Shown one piece after another: positions 8,488 through 17,057 of a stretch of DNA of 48,512 nucleotides. Location of the stretch: contig CANJQI010000015.1 in the NCBI GenBank assembly GCA_947476215.1, positions 1 to 48,512 on the forward strand, written 5' to 3'. The position numbers and the translations under genes are program-made. Positions within the stretch are counted from its first letter, which is position 1, and each line of letters begins with the position of its first letter. The notes beneath the pieces are model-generated. The model was not told the DNA's origin. It searched no databases and worked only from the letters and a program-made list of their open reading frames with translations. Source of the stretch: Betaproteobacteria bacterium. GTDB taxonomy: Bacteria; Pseudomonadota; Gammaproteobacteria; Burkholderiales; SG8-41.

Positions 8488-9582
8488 CTATATGACAGTC
8501 ATGATCTTCCCGTTGCGCGCAAACGGCGGCTTGACGACGCGCGCACGCAGGGGCTTACCGCGCACTTCCACAGCGACTTCGTCACCGGGTTGAACCGCGG
8601 ACGGCACGCGGGCGAGCGCAATGGAACGTTCCAGCGTGGGGCCAAATCCGCCGCTGGTGATTTCACCGTTGCCATGCGCGGTCATGACTTTCTGGTGGCT
8701 GCGCATCACGCCCTTGTCGAGCAACACCAATCCAAGCGCATGGCGCAGCGGGCGGGCATTCAGCAGTGCGGCCTTGCCGATAAAATCACGGGCGGATTTC
8801 AGATCTAGCGTCCACGCCAGACCAGTTTCGAACGGCGTTGTACTCTCATCCATATCCTGTCCATATAGATTCATGCCGGCCTCGAGTCGCAGCGTATCAC
8901 GCGCACCCAGACCGGCCGCGGTCACGCCCAGTTCACGCAACTTTTGCCACAACTCCGATACCCGCGCGGCAGGCAGAGCGACTTCGAAACCGTCTTCGCC
9001 GGTATAGCCGGTACGCGCGATCATGACTTCGCCGACCTGTATCGCGTGGAAAGGCGGCAATTCTTCTGCCGCGTCATGCACGTCCGGCAACGCCTGAAAA
9101 ACACGCGCACGGGCGTTTGGGCCCTGCACGGCCAGCAGTGCAAGATCACGGCGCGCAGTGAGCTTGACGTTCGCGGCGTGGTGGTCGCGCTGCTGGGTTA
9201 GCCATGCCACGTCCTTGTCGGCGGTGCCGGCATTAACAACAAGGCGATAGTGGTCGTTAGCAAAAAAATAAACGATGAGATCGTCAAGCACGCCGCCGTC
9301 GGGATTGAGCATGCACGTATAGAGCGCCTTGCCCGGCTGTTTGAGGCGATCGACGTCATTGGCGAGTACACGGGAAAGCAGGGCGTGGCTGGCGTCGCCG
9401 CTTACGTCTAGCGCCAGCATATGCGAAACATCGAACATGCCGCAGTCGCGCCGCACCCGGTGGTGTTCCTCGATCTGGGAACCATAATGCAGCGGCATGT
9501 CCCAGCCGCCGAAGTCCACCATGCGTGCGCCCATCGCCGTGTGAACGGCGTGCAGCGTCGTCTCTCTGATGGTAGTAGGCAT
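8488..9582 (-). CDS. gcvT: Aminomethyltransferase (T-protein)
   Basis: The 364-residue enzyme moves the one-carbon unit from aminomethyl-lipoyl GcvH to tetrahydrofolate, releasing ammonia. Typical blocks are HTAMGARMVDFGGWDMPLHYG near 14-34, FDVSHM near 50-55, RTGYTGEDGFEV in the middle, and GLGARDTLRLEAGMNLYGQD at about 220-239. It is the first gene of the gcv cluster, downstream of the DUF3426 gene with a 42-bp gap. That gap carries an octamer array and leaves no room for a glycine riboswitch, so glycine control, if any, works otherwise. Confidence 0.96.
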   Translation of the reverse strand: MPTTIRETTLHAVHTAMGARMVDFGGWDMPLHYGSQIEEHHRVRRDCGMFDVSHMLALDVSGDASHALLSRVLANDVDRLKQPGKALYTCMLNPDGGVLDDLIVYFFANDHYRLVVNAGTADKDVAWLTQQRDHHAANVKLTARRDLALLAVQGPNARARVFQALPDVHDAAEELPPFHAIQVGEVMIARTGYTGEDGFEVALPAARVSELWQKLRELGVTAAGLGARDTLRLEAGMNLYGQDMDESTTPFETGLAWTLDLKSARDFIGKAALLNARPLRHALGLVLLDKGVMRSHQKVMTAHGNGEITSGGFGPTLERSIALARVPSAVQPGDEVAVEVRGKPLRARVVKPPFARNGKIMTVI

Positions 9583-9591
9583 CTATGATAG

Positions 9592-9623
9592 TTTAGAAGT
9601 TTAGAAGTTTAGAAATTTAGACG
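9592..9623 (-). repeat. Tandem octamer array (CTTCTAAA type) before gcvT
   Basis: On the plus strand four 8-bp units occur: TTTAGAAG, TTTAGAAG, TTTAGAAA, TTTAGACG. On the gcvT coding strand they read as CTTCTAAA-like units, ending 9 bp before the gcvT start codon and nearly filling the gap to the upstream gene. Confidence 0.8.
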
Positions 9624-9624
9624 T

Positions 9625-10656
9625 TCAGGGGTTAGGCGCCGCCAGCACATCAAGGCGAAAACCCGCCGCGCCCAGTTCTCCGCTATCAATATTGAGAACG
9701 ACCGTGAATTCGGCATTCGGCGGTATTCCGGCGCGCACATCCTTGCCGGCATCGAGATATTCGGACGGCAGGAAGATGCGCCGCGCCACGGTATGACCTT
9801 TAACGTTGGTCAATACCACGTCCAGTGCCGGGTAGCCGAGCGCGGCTGCGGACTCGCTGCGCAGTGTCGCCGTCACTGTCATCAAGCCCGGGTTCGCGGG
9901 TTCGGTCGCCTGCACATCGGACGCAGCGATTTTGATCTGCTGCGGTCGTTGCGGCAATGCGACCGTACAACGCAACTGTGCGCACGCCTGATTGAGATAG
10001 GGTCGTGCCTCCGGAGCATGCGCCGCGATTTCCCCGCGAAAATAATAAACGCCTTGCGCTGCCAGAGTGAGCAGCAGCACGAATGTTGCCAGCGCCCAGA
10101 GGATGACGTGTTTGCGCGGCGCAGCGCCAACCTCATCCGCCACGCGGACGGAATCCACATGAGTGCTCGCAGAGTCTATCGGCAGCGCTGACGCGACGGC
10201 GGGCTCATGCAGTGCTGCGTGCGCGGTTGATATTGTCGATGCAGTGCCGACCTCAGGTGAGTGCGCGACTGTATCCACGACGGTGGATCTTTCAGCGACG
10301 GGCGGCGGAGCAGACACCTCGGGAACAGGAGGTTCGAGTGCGATCTCAACGGCTGGCGGTATTGGTGTTGGTTCTGCCTGTATCGCGACAGGTTGAGGCG
10401 CTGGTTCCGGCGGTACCGATGTGACACTCGCCAGCATCGCGGGGGGCATGACGATGTCCCCGTCCGACCGGGGGGATGGCGCGGGTGCAAGCGCGGCAGC
10501 GTGAGGCATATCGGCAGCCTGCGCAGCCAACGTCTTGAAGCCGTCGAATACTGTCGCGCATCGGCCGCAACGCACCATGCCGTGGTGCGCCTGCAATTGT
10601 TGCGGCGTAACCCGGAATGCGGTACTGCACGACGGACATTTGGTGATCATGCTCAT
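9625..10656 (-). CDS. Zinc-ribbon and DUF3426 domain membrane protein
   Basis: The 343-residue product begins with a zinc-ribbon of the MJ0042 type, with cysteines at 7, 10, 30 and 33 (CPSC and CGRC). A long proline/alanine-rich low-complexity linker (about 50-180) and one membrane segment near 181-204 follow. The C-terminal DUF3426 domain has VTATLRSESAAALGYPALDVVL-like beta sequence and is probably periplasmic. Members are common in betaproteobacteria next to prmA, as here with a 6-bp gap, but have no settled function. Cytoplasmic metal binding linked through the membrane to a periplasmic domain is inferred from layout only. Confidence 0.9.
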   Translation of the reverse strand: MSMITKCPSCSTAFRVTPQQLQAHHGMVRCGRCATVFDGFKTLAAQAADMPHAAALAPAPSPRSDGDIVMPPAMLASVTSVPPEPAPQPVAIQAEPTPIPPAVEIALEPPVPEVSAPPPVAERSTVVDTVAHSPEVGTASTISTAHAALHEPAVASALPIDSASTHVDSVRVADEVGAAPRKHVILWALATFVLLLTLAAQGVYYFRGEIAAHAPEARPYLNQACAQLRCTVALPQRPQQIKIAASDVQATEPANPGLMTVTATLRSESAAALGYPALDVVLTNVKGHTVARRIFLPSEYLDAGKDVRAGIPPNAEFTVVLNIDSGELGAAGFRLDVLAAPNP

Positions 10657-10662
10657 GATTGC

Positions 10663-11562
10663 TCAACCCTGCTGGCGCCTGGTGCCGCTCAACAATACCC
10701 AGCCGTCGGCGTGCTCAGGCGCGTTCATGACATACCATTCCGTATACAGTTTACTCACTTCGGCTGCCTGATGCTCAAGAATACCCGACAGTACAATTGT
10801 GCCCCCGCTGCGCGTCTTGCGCGCGAGCAACGGCGCGAGCAACAGCAGCGGATTGGCGAGTATATTTGCCACTACGATATCATTATCCGCAGCCACGTCC
10901 CGATTAGCGCTTTCGAACTCCACCGTGACATGATTCTGCATCGCATTGTGGCGCGCGGCAAGCATGGCCGCGGCATCGATATCCACGCCCGTCGCACGAC
11001 CCGCCCCGAGCTTCACCGCCGCAATCGCCAATATGCCTGATCCGCAACCGTAGTCGAGGATGGTTTCACTACCGCGCACGTGTGCATCGAGCCACTCAAG
11101 ACATAGGCGGGTCGTCGGATGCGTACCGGTGCCGAATGCCAAACCCGGATCTATGATCAGATTGATGGCCGCCGGGTCGGGCGCATCGTGCCAGGTTGGA
11201 ACTACCCATAGCCGTGGCGATACGCGCACCGGCTGAAACTGACTCTGCGTCTGCCGCACCCAATCCTGATCCTCAACGCGTTCAATCTTATGGTTGAGCC
11301 CGGCATCGAGGCCGGCCTCGCGCAATGCGGAAGTCACTTTTGCCGCAATGTCATCGGTTTCAGGAAACAGCGCGCGCACCGTGGAAAGTTCCCAGTTCGG
11401 AACACCGGGTTCGCCAGGTTCACCAAATAGCGCATGCTCCTGCGGCGTGCCGGCGTAGGCGTCTGTTACATCGACAGACATGGCGCCTGCCTCCTGCAGA
11501 GCGTCAGACAAAACCTCTATGCTGGCGGCTTTGGCGGCGAAGGTTACGGCGAGCCAGTACAT
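10663..11562 (-). CDS. prmA: Ribosomal protein L11 methyltransferase
   Basis: The 299-residue cytosolic enzyme methylates ribosomal protein L11 using S-adenosylmethionine. The N-terminal third (MYWLAVTF...) is the L11-recognition domain. The methyltransferase core has the SAM loop LDYGCGSGILAIAA near 167-180 and the substrate-side motif VVANILANPL near 230-239. GTGTHPTT lies in the linker just before the core. It is followed by the DUF3426 gene and lies downstream of accC. Its start codon is preceded by a tandem heptamer array instead of a clear ribosome-binding site. Confidence 0.95.
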   Translation of the reverse strand: MYWLAVTFAAKAASIEVLSDALQEAGAMSVDVTDAYAGTPQEHALFGEPGEPGVPNWELSTVRALFPETDDIAAKVTSALREAGLDAGLNHKIERVEDQDWVRQTQSQFQPVRVSPRLWVVPTWHDAPDPAAINLIIDPGLAFGTGTHPTTRLCLEWLDAHVRGSETILDYGCGSGILAIAAVKLGAGRATGVDIDAAAMLAARHNAMQNHVTVEFESANRDVAADNDIVVANILANPLLLLAPLLARKTRSGGTIVLSGILEHQAAEVSKLYTEWYVMNAPEHADGWVLLSGTRRQQG

Positions 11563-11570
11563 CGGAATGA

Positions 11571-11612
11571 GAGTGAGGAGTGAGGAGTGAGGAGTGAGGA
11601 GTGAGGAGTGAG
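11571..11612 (-). repeat. Perfect tandem heptamer array before prmA
   Basis: Six exact copies of GAGTGAG on the plus strand read as repeated ACTCCTC-phase heptamers on the prmA coding strand, starting 9 bp upstream of the prmA ATG. This is the same heptamer seen before apaH (1669-1724), here in perfect form, which suggests recent expansion. The rest of the accC-prmA gap (11613-11732) is pyrimidine-rich without a recognised signal. Confidence 0.9.
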
Positions 11613-11732
11613 GAAAAACGCTGCGCGCTGGAATTCGGTGGACTTGTCGGGAGAATTGTTACAGTTTTAAACGCTCAGCTTCTCGCTTTCCTCTCCTCAA
11701 TCCTCGATACTTATAACTCAATCCTGCTTCCC

Positions 11733-13088
11733 TCATTCACCCTTGACCGACTTGGCGATTTTTTGTTCCAGGTAGTGAATGCTGGTTCCACCGCGCCGAA
11801 AAGCCGCATCCTGCATCAGTTCAGCATGCAGGGGCAAATTGGTTTTAATGCCTTCGACGACCGTTTCGGACAAGGCGATTGCCATGCGCGCAATCGCCTG
11901 TTCGCGGGTATCTCCATACGCAATCAACTTGCCTATTAGTGAGTCATAATGGGGGGGCACGAAATAATTATTATAGACGTGCGTATCAACTCTTATACCG
12001 GGGCCACCCGGCATGTGCCATGAGGTTACGCGTCCCGGCGAGGGCGTGAACTTGCGTGGATCCTCGGCGTTGATGCGGCACTCGACGGCGTGACCCTTTA
12101 GTATTACATCGCGCTGCTTGACGGGCATGCGTTCGCCGGCTGCGATGCGGATCTGCAGTTGCACGATATCGATGCCGGTGATCATCTCGGTTACCGGATG
12201 CTCGACCTGCAGGCGCGTATTCATTTCGATGAAATAGAACTCGCCCTTGTCGTATAGAAACTCAAAAGTGCCCGCGCTTTCATAACCGATTTTGCGGCAC
12301 GCTTCCGCGCATCGTTCACCGATTCGAATGCGGGCACGCGGCGGCAGGTGCGGCGCCGGCGCTTCTTCTATGATTTTCTGATGACGGCGCTGCATGGAAC
12401 AATCGCGGTCTCCCAGGTAGACCGCATTGCGAAACTTGTCGGCGACCACCTGAATTTCGATATGGCGCGGATTCTCGAGAAATTTTTCGAGGTAAACCAT
12501 GGGATTGCCGAACGCAGCCTGGGCCTCCGCGCGTGTCATGGCAACCGCATTGAGCACTGCCGCTTCGGTGTGCACCACGCGCATGCCGCGCCCGCCGCCG
12601 CCGCCTGCGGCCTTGATGATGAGGGGGTAACCGACCGCGTGGGCAGTCTTGAGTATTTCTTCGGGAATCTCGGACAAGGCCCCTTCGCTGCCCGGCACGC
12701 ACGGGATACCCGCTTTCTTCATCGCGACCTTGGCGCTTACCTTATCGCCCATCAGACGTATGGTTTCCGCCCTGGGCCCGATAAATACGAATCCGCTCTT
12801 GTCCACGCGTTCGGCGAAATCCGCGTTTTCAGATAGAAAACCGTACCCGGGATGGATCGCTTGCGCATCCGTGACCTCGGCGGCGCTGATAATCGCCGGA
12901 ACGTTAAGATAGCTGAGATTGGACGCGGCGGGTCCGATGCACACGGACTCATCGGCAAGTTTCACATATTTCGCTTCGGCGTCGGCTTCTGAATGCACCG
13001 CGACCGTCTTGATACCCATCTCGCGGCACGCGCGCTGGATGCGCAGCGCAATCTCGCCCCGATTGGCGATCAGAATTTTTTCAAACAT
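11733..13088 (-). CDS. accC: Acetyl-CoA carboxylase, biotin carboxylase subunit
   Basis: The 451-residue ATP-grasp enzyme carboxylates biotin on AccB, the first half-reaction of malonyl-CoA synthesis. The N-terminal [11 protein letters not shown] is at 7-17, the glycine-rich ATP loop at about 161-168, and the active-site block [14 protein letters not shown] at about 288-301. Length matches the family. It follows accB by 45 bp in the order aroQ-accB-accC, a common operon in proteobacteria. Confidence 0.97.
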   Translation of the reverse strand: MFEKILIANRGEIALRIQRACREMGIKTVAVHSEADAEAKYVKLADESVCIGPAASNLSYLNVPAIISAAEVTDAQAIHPGYGFLSENADFAERVDKSGFVFIGPRAETIRLMGDKVSAKVAMKKAGIPCVPGSEGALSEIPEEILKTAHAVGYPLIIKAAGGGGGRGMRVVHTEAAVLNAVAMTRAEAQAAFGNPMVYLEKFLENPRHIEIQVVADKFRNAVYLGDRDCSMQRRHQKIIEEAPAPHLPPRARIRIGERCAEACRKIGYESAGTFEFLYDKGEFYFIEMNTRLQVEHPVTEMITGIDIVQLQIRIAAGERMPVKQRDVILKGHAVECRINAEDPRKFTPSPGRVTSWHMPGGPGIRVDTHVYNNYFVPPHYDSLIGKLIAYGDTREQAIARMAIALSETVVEGIKTNLPLHAELMQDAAFRRGGTSIHYLEQKIAKSVKGE

Positions 13089-13133
13089 GGGTCGATTTGA
13101 TCAAAGCATGCGGCGAAACTGCGGTTTCTGATA

Positions 13134-13592
13134 TCACCCGATGACCAACAGCGCCTGGCCGTATTCGACCGGCTGGCCGTTTTCGGCGAGTATGGCTTTG
13201 ACGATGCCTGTGTGGTCGGCTTCGATTTCGTTGAGCAGCTTCATCGCTTCGACGATACACACCGTGTCACCTTCGTTAACGGTTTGACCGACCTCAACGA
13301 AGGGTTTGTCCCCCGGTTTTGGAGACCGATAAAACGTACCTACCATGGGCGATTTGAGCACATGCCCTTCCGGCTGAGGTGGCGCTTCCGGCGTGGCGTT
13401 GGCCTGGACGGGTAGGCTGGCCGGCGGCTGCGCAACAACCACCGGGGCCGCGACGGGTGCGACGACCGCGCCATTGGATGCGGAGCTGCTGCGGGTGATG
13501 CGGACTTTTTCCTCACCCTCGGTAATTTCAATCTCGGCTATGCCTGATTCTTCGACCAGGTCGATCAGTTTTTTCAGTTTTCGCAGATCCAT
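13134..13592 (-). CDS. accB: Biotin carboxyl carrier protein of acetyl-CoA carboxylase
   Basis: The 152-residue carrier has the biotinylation motif EAMKLLNE with the modified lysine at 118, preceded by the thumb-type block [20 protein letters not shown]. An Ala/Pro-rich mobile linker occupies about 40-78, and the N-terminal helix is [17 protein letters not shown]. The ATG overlaps the aroQ stop codon by one base (TGATG), so translation is probably coupled. accC follows downstream. Confidence 0.97.
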   Translation of the reverse strand: MDLRKLKKLIDLVEESGIAEIEITEGEEKVRITRSSSASNGAVVAPVAAPVVVAQPPASLPVQANATPEAPPQPEGHVLKSPMVGTFYRSPKPGDKPFVEVGQTVNEGDTVCIVEAMKLLNEIEADHTGIVKAILAENGQPVEYGQALLVIG

Positions 13593-14053
13593 CAGGTGTC
13601 TCCTCCATTCGCCGTGGATTGCAGCGCGTATTCGAGCGCAAGCTCATACCCCTTGCCACCAAAACCACTGACAATGCCCACGGCCAGATCGGTGAAATAC
13701 GACTTATGGCGAAACTTCTCCCGTGCATACACATTCGATAAATGGACTTCAACAAACGGAATGGCCACCGCGGCCAGAGCATCGCGCATGGCGATGCTGG
13801 TATGCGTATAAGCGGCCGGGTTAATGATGATGAAATCGACACCATCGCGCGCGGCCTGTTGAATGCGATTAACCAGTTCACCTTCGACGTTGCTTTGATA
13901 ATGCGCAAGCACCACACCTGCCTGCAAAGCCCGTTGCACCAGCCGTTGGTTGATGCTCTCCAGCGTCGCCAAACCATAGTGCTTGGGTTCGCGACTCCCC
14001 AGCAGATTCAGATTGGGCCCATGCAGAACGAGGATGTTACGTGGCGAGGTCAT
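13592..14053 (-). CDS. aroQ: 3-Dehydroquinate dehydratase, type II
   Basis: The 153-residue cytosolic enzyme dehydrates 3-dehydroquinate to 3-dehydroshikimate in aromatic amino-acid synthesis. The motif [13 protein letters not shown] is at 11-23, with R21 and the catalytic Y26 nearby. The block [20 protein letters not shown] at 101-120 carries the catalytic H104 and R115. It is the first gene of aroQ-accB-accC. No Shine-Dalgarno sequence is visible. Instead a TGTGA-N6-TCACA palindrome begins two bases upstream of the ATG. Confidence 0.96.
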   Translation of the reverse strand: MTSPRNILVLHGPNLNLLGSREPKHYGLATLESINQRLVQRALQAGVVLAHYQSNVEGELVNRIQQAARDGVDFIIINPAAYTHTSIAMRDALAAVAIPFVEVHLSNVYAREKFRHKSYFTDLAVGIVSGFGGKGYELALEYALQSTANGGDT

Positions 14054-14400
14054 ATGTGAAATATGTCACACTAGCACGAAAACTGCGGCCATGTGTACGT
14101 GGGTGAACCATTTCTGCCTCAATGCGCATTTCCATACCATTCGACGAAGTTTGCCGATTTTACGGTCATCGTGCTATCTATACCAGCGATTTGCGGCAAA
14201 TTTATGGATATCCGCGAACCCTATGGGTCCGGAATCTTGCGTCGACTCATGAGTGGTGGGGTCACCACAAACATCTAAACTGGACGTGGGCAGCGCACGG
14301 TGAATGGCAGCCACAGTCGTGGGTAACGCCCCCTGTAGACACATGAATTTTCGACGACGTTAGATGAAATTCCGCAACTTTAAAAGCAGATACCGAGGAG
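14054..14400. other. 347-bp intergenic region between aroQ and the tlpA-like gene
   Basis: Besides the palindrome at 14055-14070, the stretch holds a small hairpin GTGGTG-GGGT-CACCAC (14253-14268) and the palindrome ACTCATGAGT (14245-14254). A 74-codon plus-strand frame at 14122-14346 is Trp/His-rich, has no good ribosome-binding site and matches nothing I recognise. The aroQ promoter should be here, but no convincing -35/-10 pair was found. No RNA gene was recognised. Confidence 0.5.
14055..14070. promoter_or_regulatory. CRP/FNR-type palindrome at the aroQ start
   Basis: TGTGA-AATATG-TCACA is a perfect match to the two conserved half-sites of a CRP-family operator with six bases between. 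It lies one base before the aroQ start codon, where a bound protein would more likely block than activate, unless the real transcript starts within it. It was assigned from consensus only. Confidence 0.4.
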
Positions 14401-14934
14401 TTACAGCAGAGGTTCGAGTATTTTTTCGAGTTTTTCTGGCTTAAGGATTCCAACAATGCTCTCGGCAACCTTTCCAGAACGATCCAGGACGACGGTAAAT
14501 GGCAAGACATCAAGGCGGTTACCGACCTGACGCGCGATGTCCATGGTGTAGATCCCGCCCAACAACACTGGATAGTTCATGCCGATGTCTTTTGCGTAGG
14601 GCTCGACGCGATTCTTGTGATCGATGGCGATACCGACAAATTGCACACCGCGGCCCCGATACAGGTCCTGAACTTTGATGAATCCGGGAATTTCTTCACG
14701 GCACGGCGCACACCAGGTGGCCCAGAAATTGACCACCATGACCTTGCCTCGCCATTGCGTCAAGACCTGCGGTTGGTCGTCCAGGCCGGTAAGCGAAGTC
14801 GCGAGTAGCAACTGCCCGCTCACTGCCGCATCCGGCCTTCCCGATCCGCTTTGCCACTGATAAGCGAGATAGCCGGCGGCCGCACAAGCGATCGCAAGCA
14901 CGCCCGCGAAAACCGCCTTTACCGGGCCATTCAC
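14401..14934 (-). CDS. TlpA/ResA-type periplasmic thiol-disulfide protein
   Basis: The 177-residue product has an N-terminal membrane anchor at about 7-26 and a thioredoxin fold with the redox motif WCAPC at 74-78 in NFWATWCAPCREEIPG. The cis-proline is in VLPFTVVLDR. Such proteins reduce disulfides in the periplasm, often for cytochrome c maturation or for metal sites of oxidases. The start is a GTG at 14934 overlapping the dsbD stop (GTGA), so translation is probably coupled, and DsbD is the likely electron donor. The start is fixed by this overlap and by the anchor sequence. Confidence 0.88.
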   Translation of the reverse strand: MNGPVKAVFAGVLAIACAAAGYLAYQWQSGSGRPDAAVSGQLLLATSLTGLDDQPQVLTQWRGKVMVVNFWATWCAPCREEIPGFIKVQDLYRGRGVQFVGIAIDHKNRVEPYAKDIGMNYPVLLGGIYTMDIARQVGNRLDVLPFTVVLDRSGKVAESIVGILKPEKLEKILEPLL

Positions 14935-16727
14935 TTGAGTACCAGATCGAGCGTTGCGGCGAACTTTTCCGCATTCTGAAAACCAACCACGCGCAATCCC
15001 TTGATCTCGCCACCCTTGCGGTCGAAGAACACAATGCCGGGAGGCCCGAACAACGCATACCTTTTGAGCAGCAATTTATGCTCGTCTGTATTCGCCGTCA
15101 CGTCAACCTGCAGCGTAGCCATATCATTTAACCTGCGCTGAACGGCGCGATCGCTGAAGGTATCGCGTTCCATTTCCTTGCACGTGACACACCAGTCGGC
15201 GTAAAAATCCAGCAGCACCGGTTTGCCGCCCGCGGCACGGACGGCCGCATCGAGTTGCGCCACGCTATTGACGCGCTGGAAGCGTGGCGCCTGAGCCGCG
15301 GCATTGCCGCGCAGGCCATCGAGCGGCCGCAAGACATCATGGCCACCGGATAGAGCGCCGACGATATAGATCACGCCGGCCAGCAGAGAAGCAACACCTA
15401 TGCCTTTGAATACCTTGCGATATCCTGGCGCCGCCGCAGGTAACGCCACCAATGCGCCGAGGAAGATTCCACACACCATTAACAGCGCGGCCCACGTCAA
15501 TAGGTGTAGCGTGGCGGATAACAGGGGAGATATCAGGAAAATGGCGACCCCCAGCAGCACCACGCCAAAAAACCGTTTCACGCTTTCCATCCATGGCCCG
15601 GACTTCGGCAAGATGGCACCGGCTGACGCGCCGACCACCAGCAGCGGCCCCCCCATACCCAACGCCATCGCGAACAATGCCGCGCCACCCAGCACGCCAT
15701 CGCCCGACTGGCTGATATAGAGCAGCGCGCCAGCCAGAGGCGCGGCGACGCAAGGGCCGACAATCAATGCTGACAGCACCCCCATCACAAACACGCTCGC
15801 AAAATGGCCGCCGTGCAGTTTATTGGCCGTGACCGTGAGTCGGCTCTGCAATGCACCGGGCAACTGTAACTCATACAAACCAAACATCGACAACGCCAGT
15901 GCCACAAATATTCCCGCAAACCCTATCAATACCCATGACGTCTGCAACAAGTTGGTAAGCATGGTGCCGAGCAGACCCGCGGCAACCCCCGCCAATGCAT
16001 AGGTAATCGCCATGCCGATAACATACACCGCCGATAAACCCAGGCCACGCGCGCGCGTCAGATGCTGCCCATGGGGCGCCAGGATGCCGGACAGGATAGG
16101 TATCATGGGAAACATGCAGGGCGTGAACGCCAGCAGCAGCCCAAAACCGAAAAACGTCGCTACCAGGGTCCAGAATCCGCCTTTGAACAGCTCGGCTATC
16201 AGGGAGTCTTCCGACGGCGGCACCGGTGTGCCGCCCGCCGTCAGGGCAGAGGACGCAGGCTGCGGGAGCAAAAATGGTTTATCAACGGACACGCCCGACA
16301 TCTGCGCCTGGGGAATGATGTCGACGCGTTGTTCATTGGGCGGATAACACACACCGACGTCGGCGCATCCCTGGGACACGGCCGTGAGGGTAAATCGCGA
16401 TTCCGGCCCGGCTGGCGGGCTGAGCGGCATAACAAATCGCATGTCGCCGCGATAGGTCTGTACCTCGCCGAAAATTTCGTCCTTCTTGACCACGCCCGGC
16501 GGCAACTGCGCCGTCTCGAACGCAAGCAGGGCCGGCACGGTACTGAATTTGAATTTGTCCCGATACATGTAATAACCGGGCGCGATCTGATAACGCACTT
16601 CAAGGTGGTCGGCATCGATCAAGCGTGCCGAAAGACGAAATGCCTTATTCGGCTCCAGCAATTCCGGTTCGTCGGCGCCGGCGGCGCCGCTGAGCAAAAT
16701 CAGGAAGATAAAAATACGCAACAGCAT
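14931..16727 (-). CDS. dsbD: Thiol:disulfide interchange protein DsbD
   Basis: The 598-residue inner-membrane protein carries electrons from cytoplasmic thioredoxin to periplasmic thiol proteins. A signal peptide ends near residue 18. The alpha domain has the cysteine pair in QGCADVGVCYPP. The membrane domain of about eight segments has its cysteines in FTPCMFPMIPILSG and VGPCVAAPLAG. The C-terminal thioredoxin domain carries YADWCVTCKEME. All six redox cysteines are present. The start chosen is the ATG at 16727; a TTG at 16733 is the alternative. The gene lies 9 bp after cutA, and the downstream tlpA-like gene is a likely client. Confidence 0.95.
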   Translation of the reverse strand: MLLRIFIFLILLSGAAGADEPELLEPNKAFRLSARLIDADHLEVRYQIAPGYYMYRDKFKFSTVPALLAFETAQLPPGVVKKDEIFGEVQTYRGDMRFVMPLSPPAGPESRFTLTAVSQGCADVGVCYPPNEQRVDIIPQAQMSGVSVDKPFLLPQPASSALTAGGTPVPPSEDSLIAELFKGGFWTLVATFFGFGLLLAFTPCMFPMIPILSGILAPHGQHLTRARGLGLSAVYVIGMAITYALAGVAAGLLGTMLTNLLQTSWVLIGFAGIFVALALSMFGLYELQLPGALQSRLTVTANKLHGGHFASVFVMGVLSALIVGPCVAAPLAGALLYISQSGDGVLGGAALFAMALGMGGPLLVVGASAGAILPKSGPWMESVKRFFGVVLLGVAIFLISPLLSATLHLLTWAALLMVCGIFLGALVALPAAAPGYRKVFKGIGVASLLAGVIYIVGALSGGHDVLRPLDGLRGNAAAQAPRFQRVNSVAQLDAAVRAAGGKPVLLDFYADWCVTCKEMERDTFSDRAVQRRLNDMATLQVDVTANTDEHKLLLKRYALFGPPGIVFFDRKGGEIKGLRVVGFQNAEKFAATLDLVLK

Positions 16728-16736
16728 GTGCAATGC

Positions 16737-17057
16737 CTACGATGGTATGGTTTCGGCGTTTACCCATTCCAAATACTTGGGCAAACCACGCTCAACAGGG
16801 ACAGCAATGATTTCCGGAAGTTCGTAGGGATGCAGGGCTTTGATCGCGGCCTGAACCTCATCGTAAATCTCACCGCGAGTCTTGATCAGCAGCGGTATCT
16901 CGGTTTCCGCCTCGATCTTGCCCTTCCAGCGATAGACCGAAGTGCATTCCGCGAGGATATTAACGCACGCCGCAAGTTTGCGCTCGATCAATGCCCGCGC
17001 GATCCGCAACGCGACCTCGCGGCTGGGTGTATTGATGATTACAAGCAGAGCGGCCAC
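16737..17057 (-). CDS. cutA: Divalent-cation tolerance protein CutA
   Basis: From a GTG at 17057 the product has 106 residues, the family's usual length. It has the opening VAALLVIINTPS, AACVNI at 29-34, YRWKGKIEAETEI at 42-54 and HPYELPEIIAVPV at 76-88. CutA forms a very stable trimer. Its link to copper tolerance is historical and its true role is unclear. Longer in-frame extensions upstream exist but overlap the epimerase gene, and the GTG overlapping that gene's TAG by one base is the better start. dsbD follows at once, a common pairing in proteobacteria. Confidence 0.93.
   Translation of the reverse strand: MAALLVIINTPSREVALRIARALIERKLAACVNILAECTSVYRWKGKIEAETEIPLLIKTRGEIYDEVQAAIKALHPYELPEIIAVPVERGLPKYLEWVNAETIPS

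Noticed and set aside
9583-9624. Glycine riboswitch upstream of gcvT
   Set aside because: The gap is 42 bp and is almost entirely an octamer repeat, too short for the aptamer.
14122-14346. 74-codon open frame between aroQ and the tlpA-like gene
   Set aside because: No recognisable family, no ribosome-binding site, and low confidence that it is translated.
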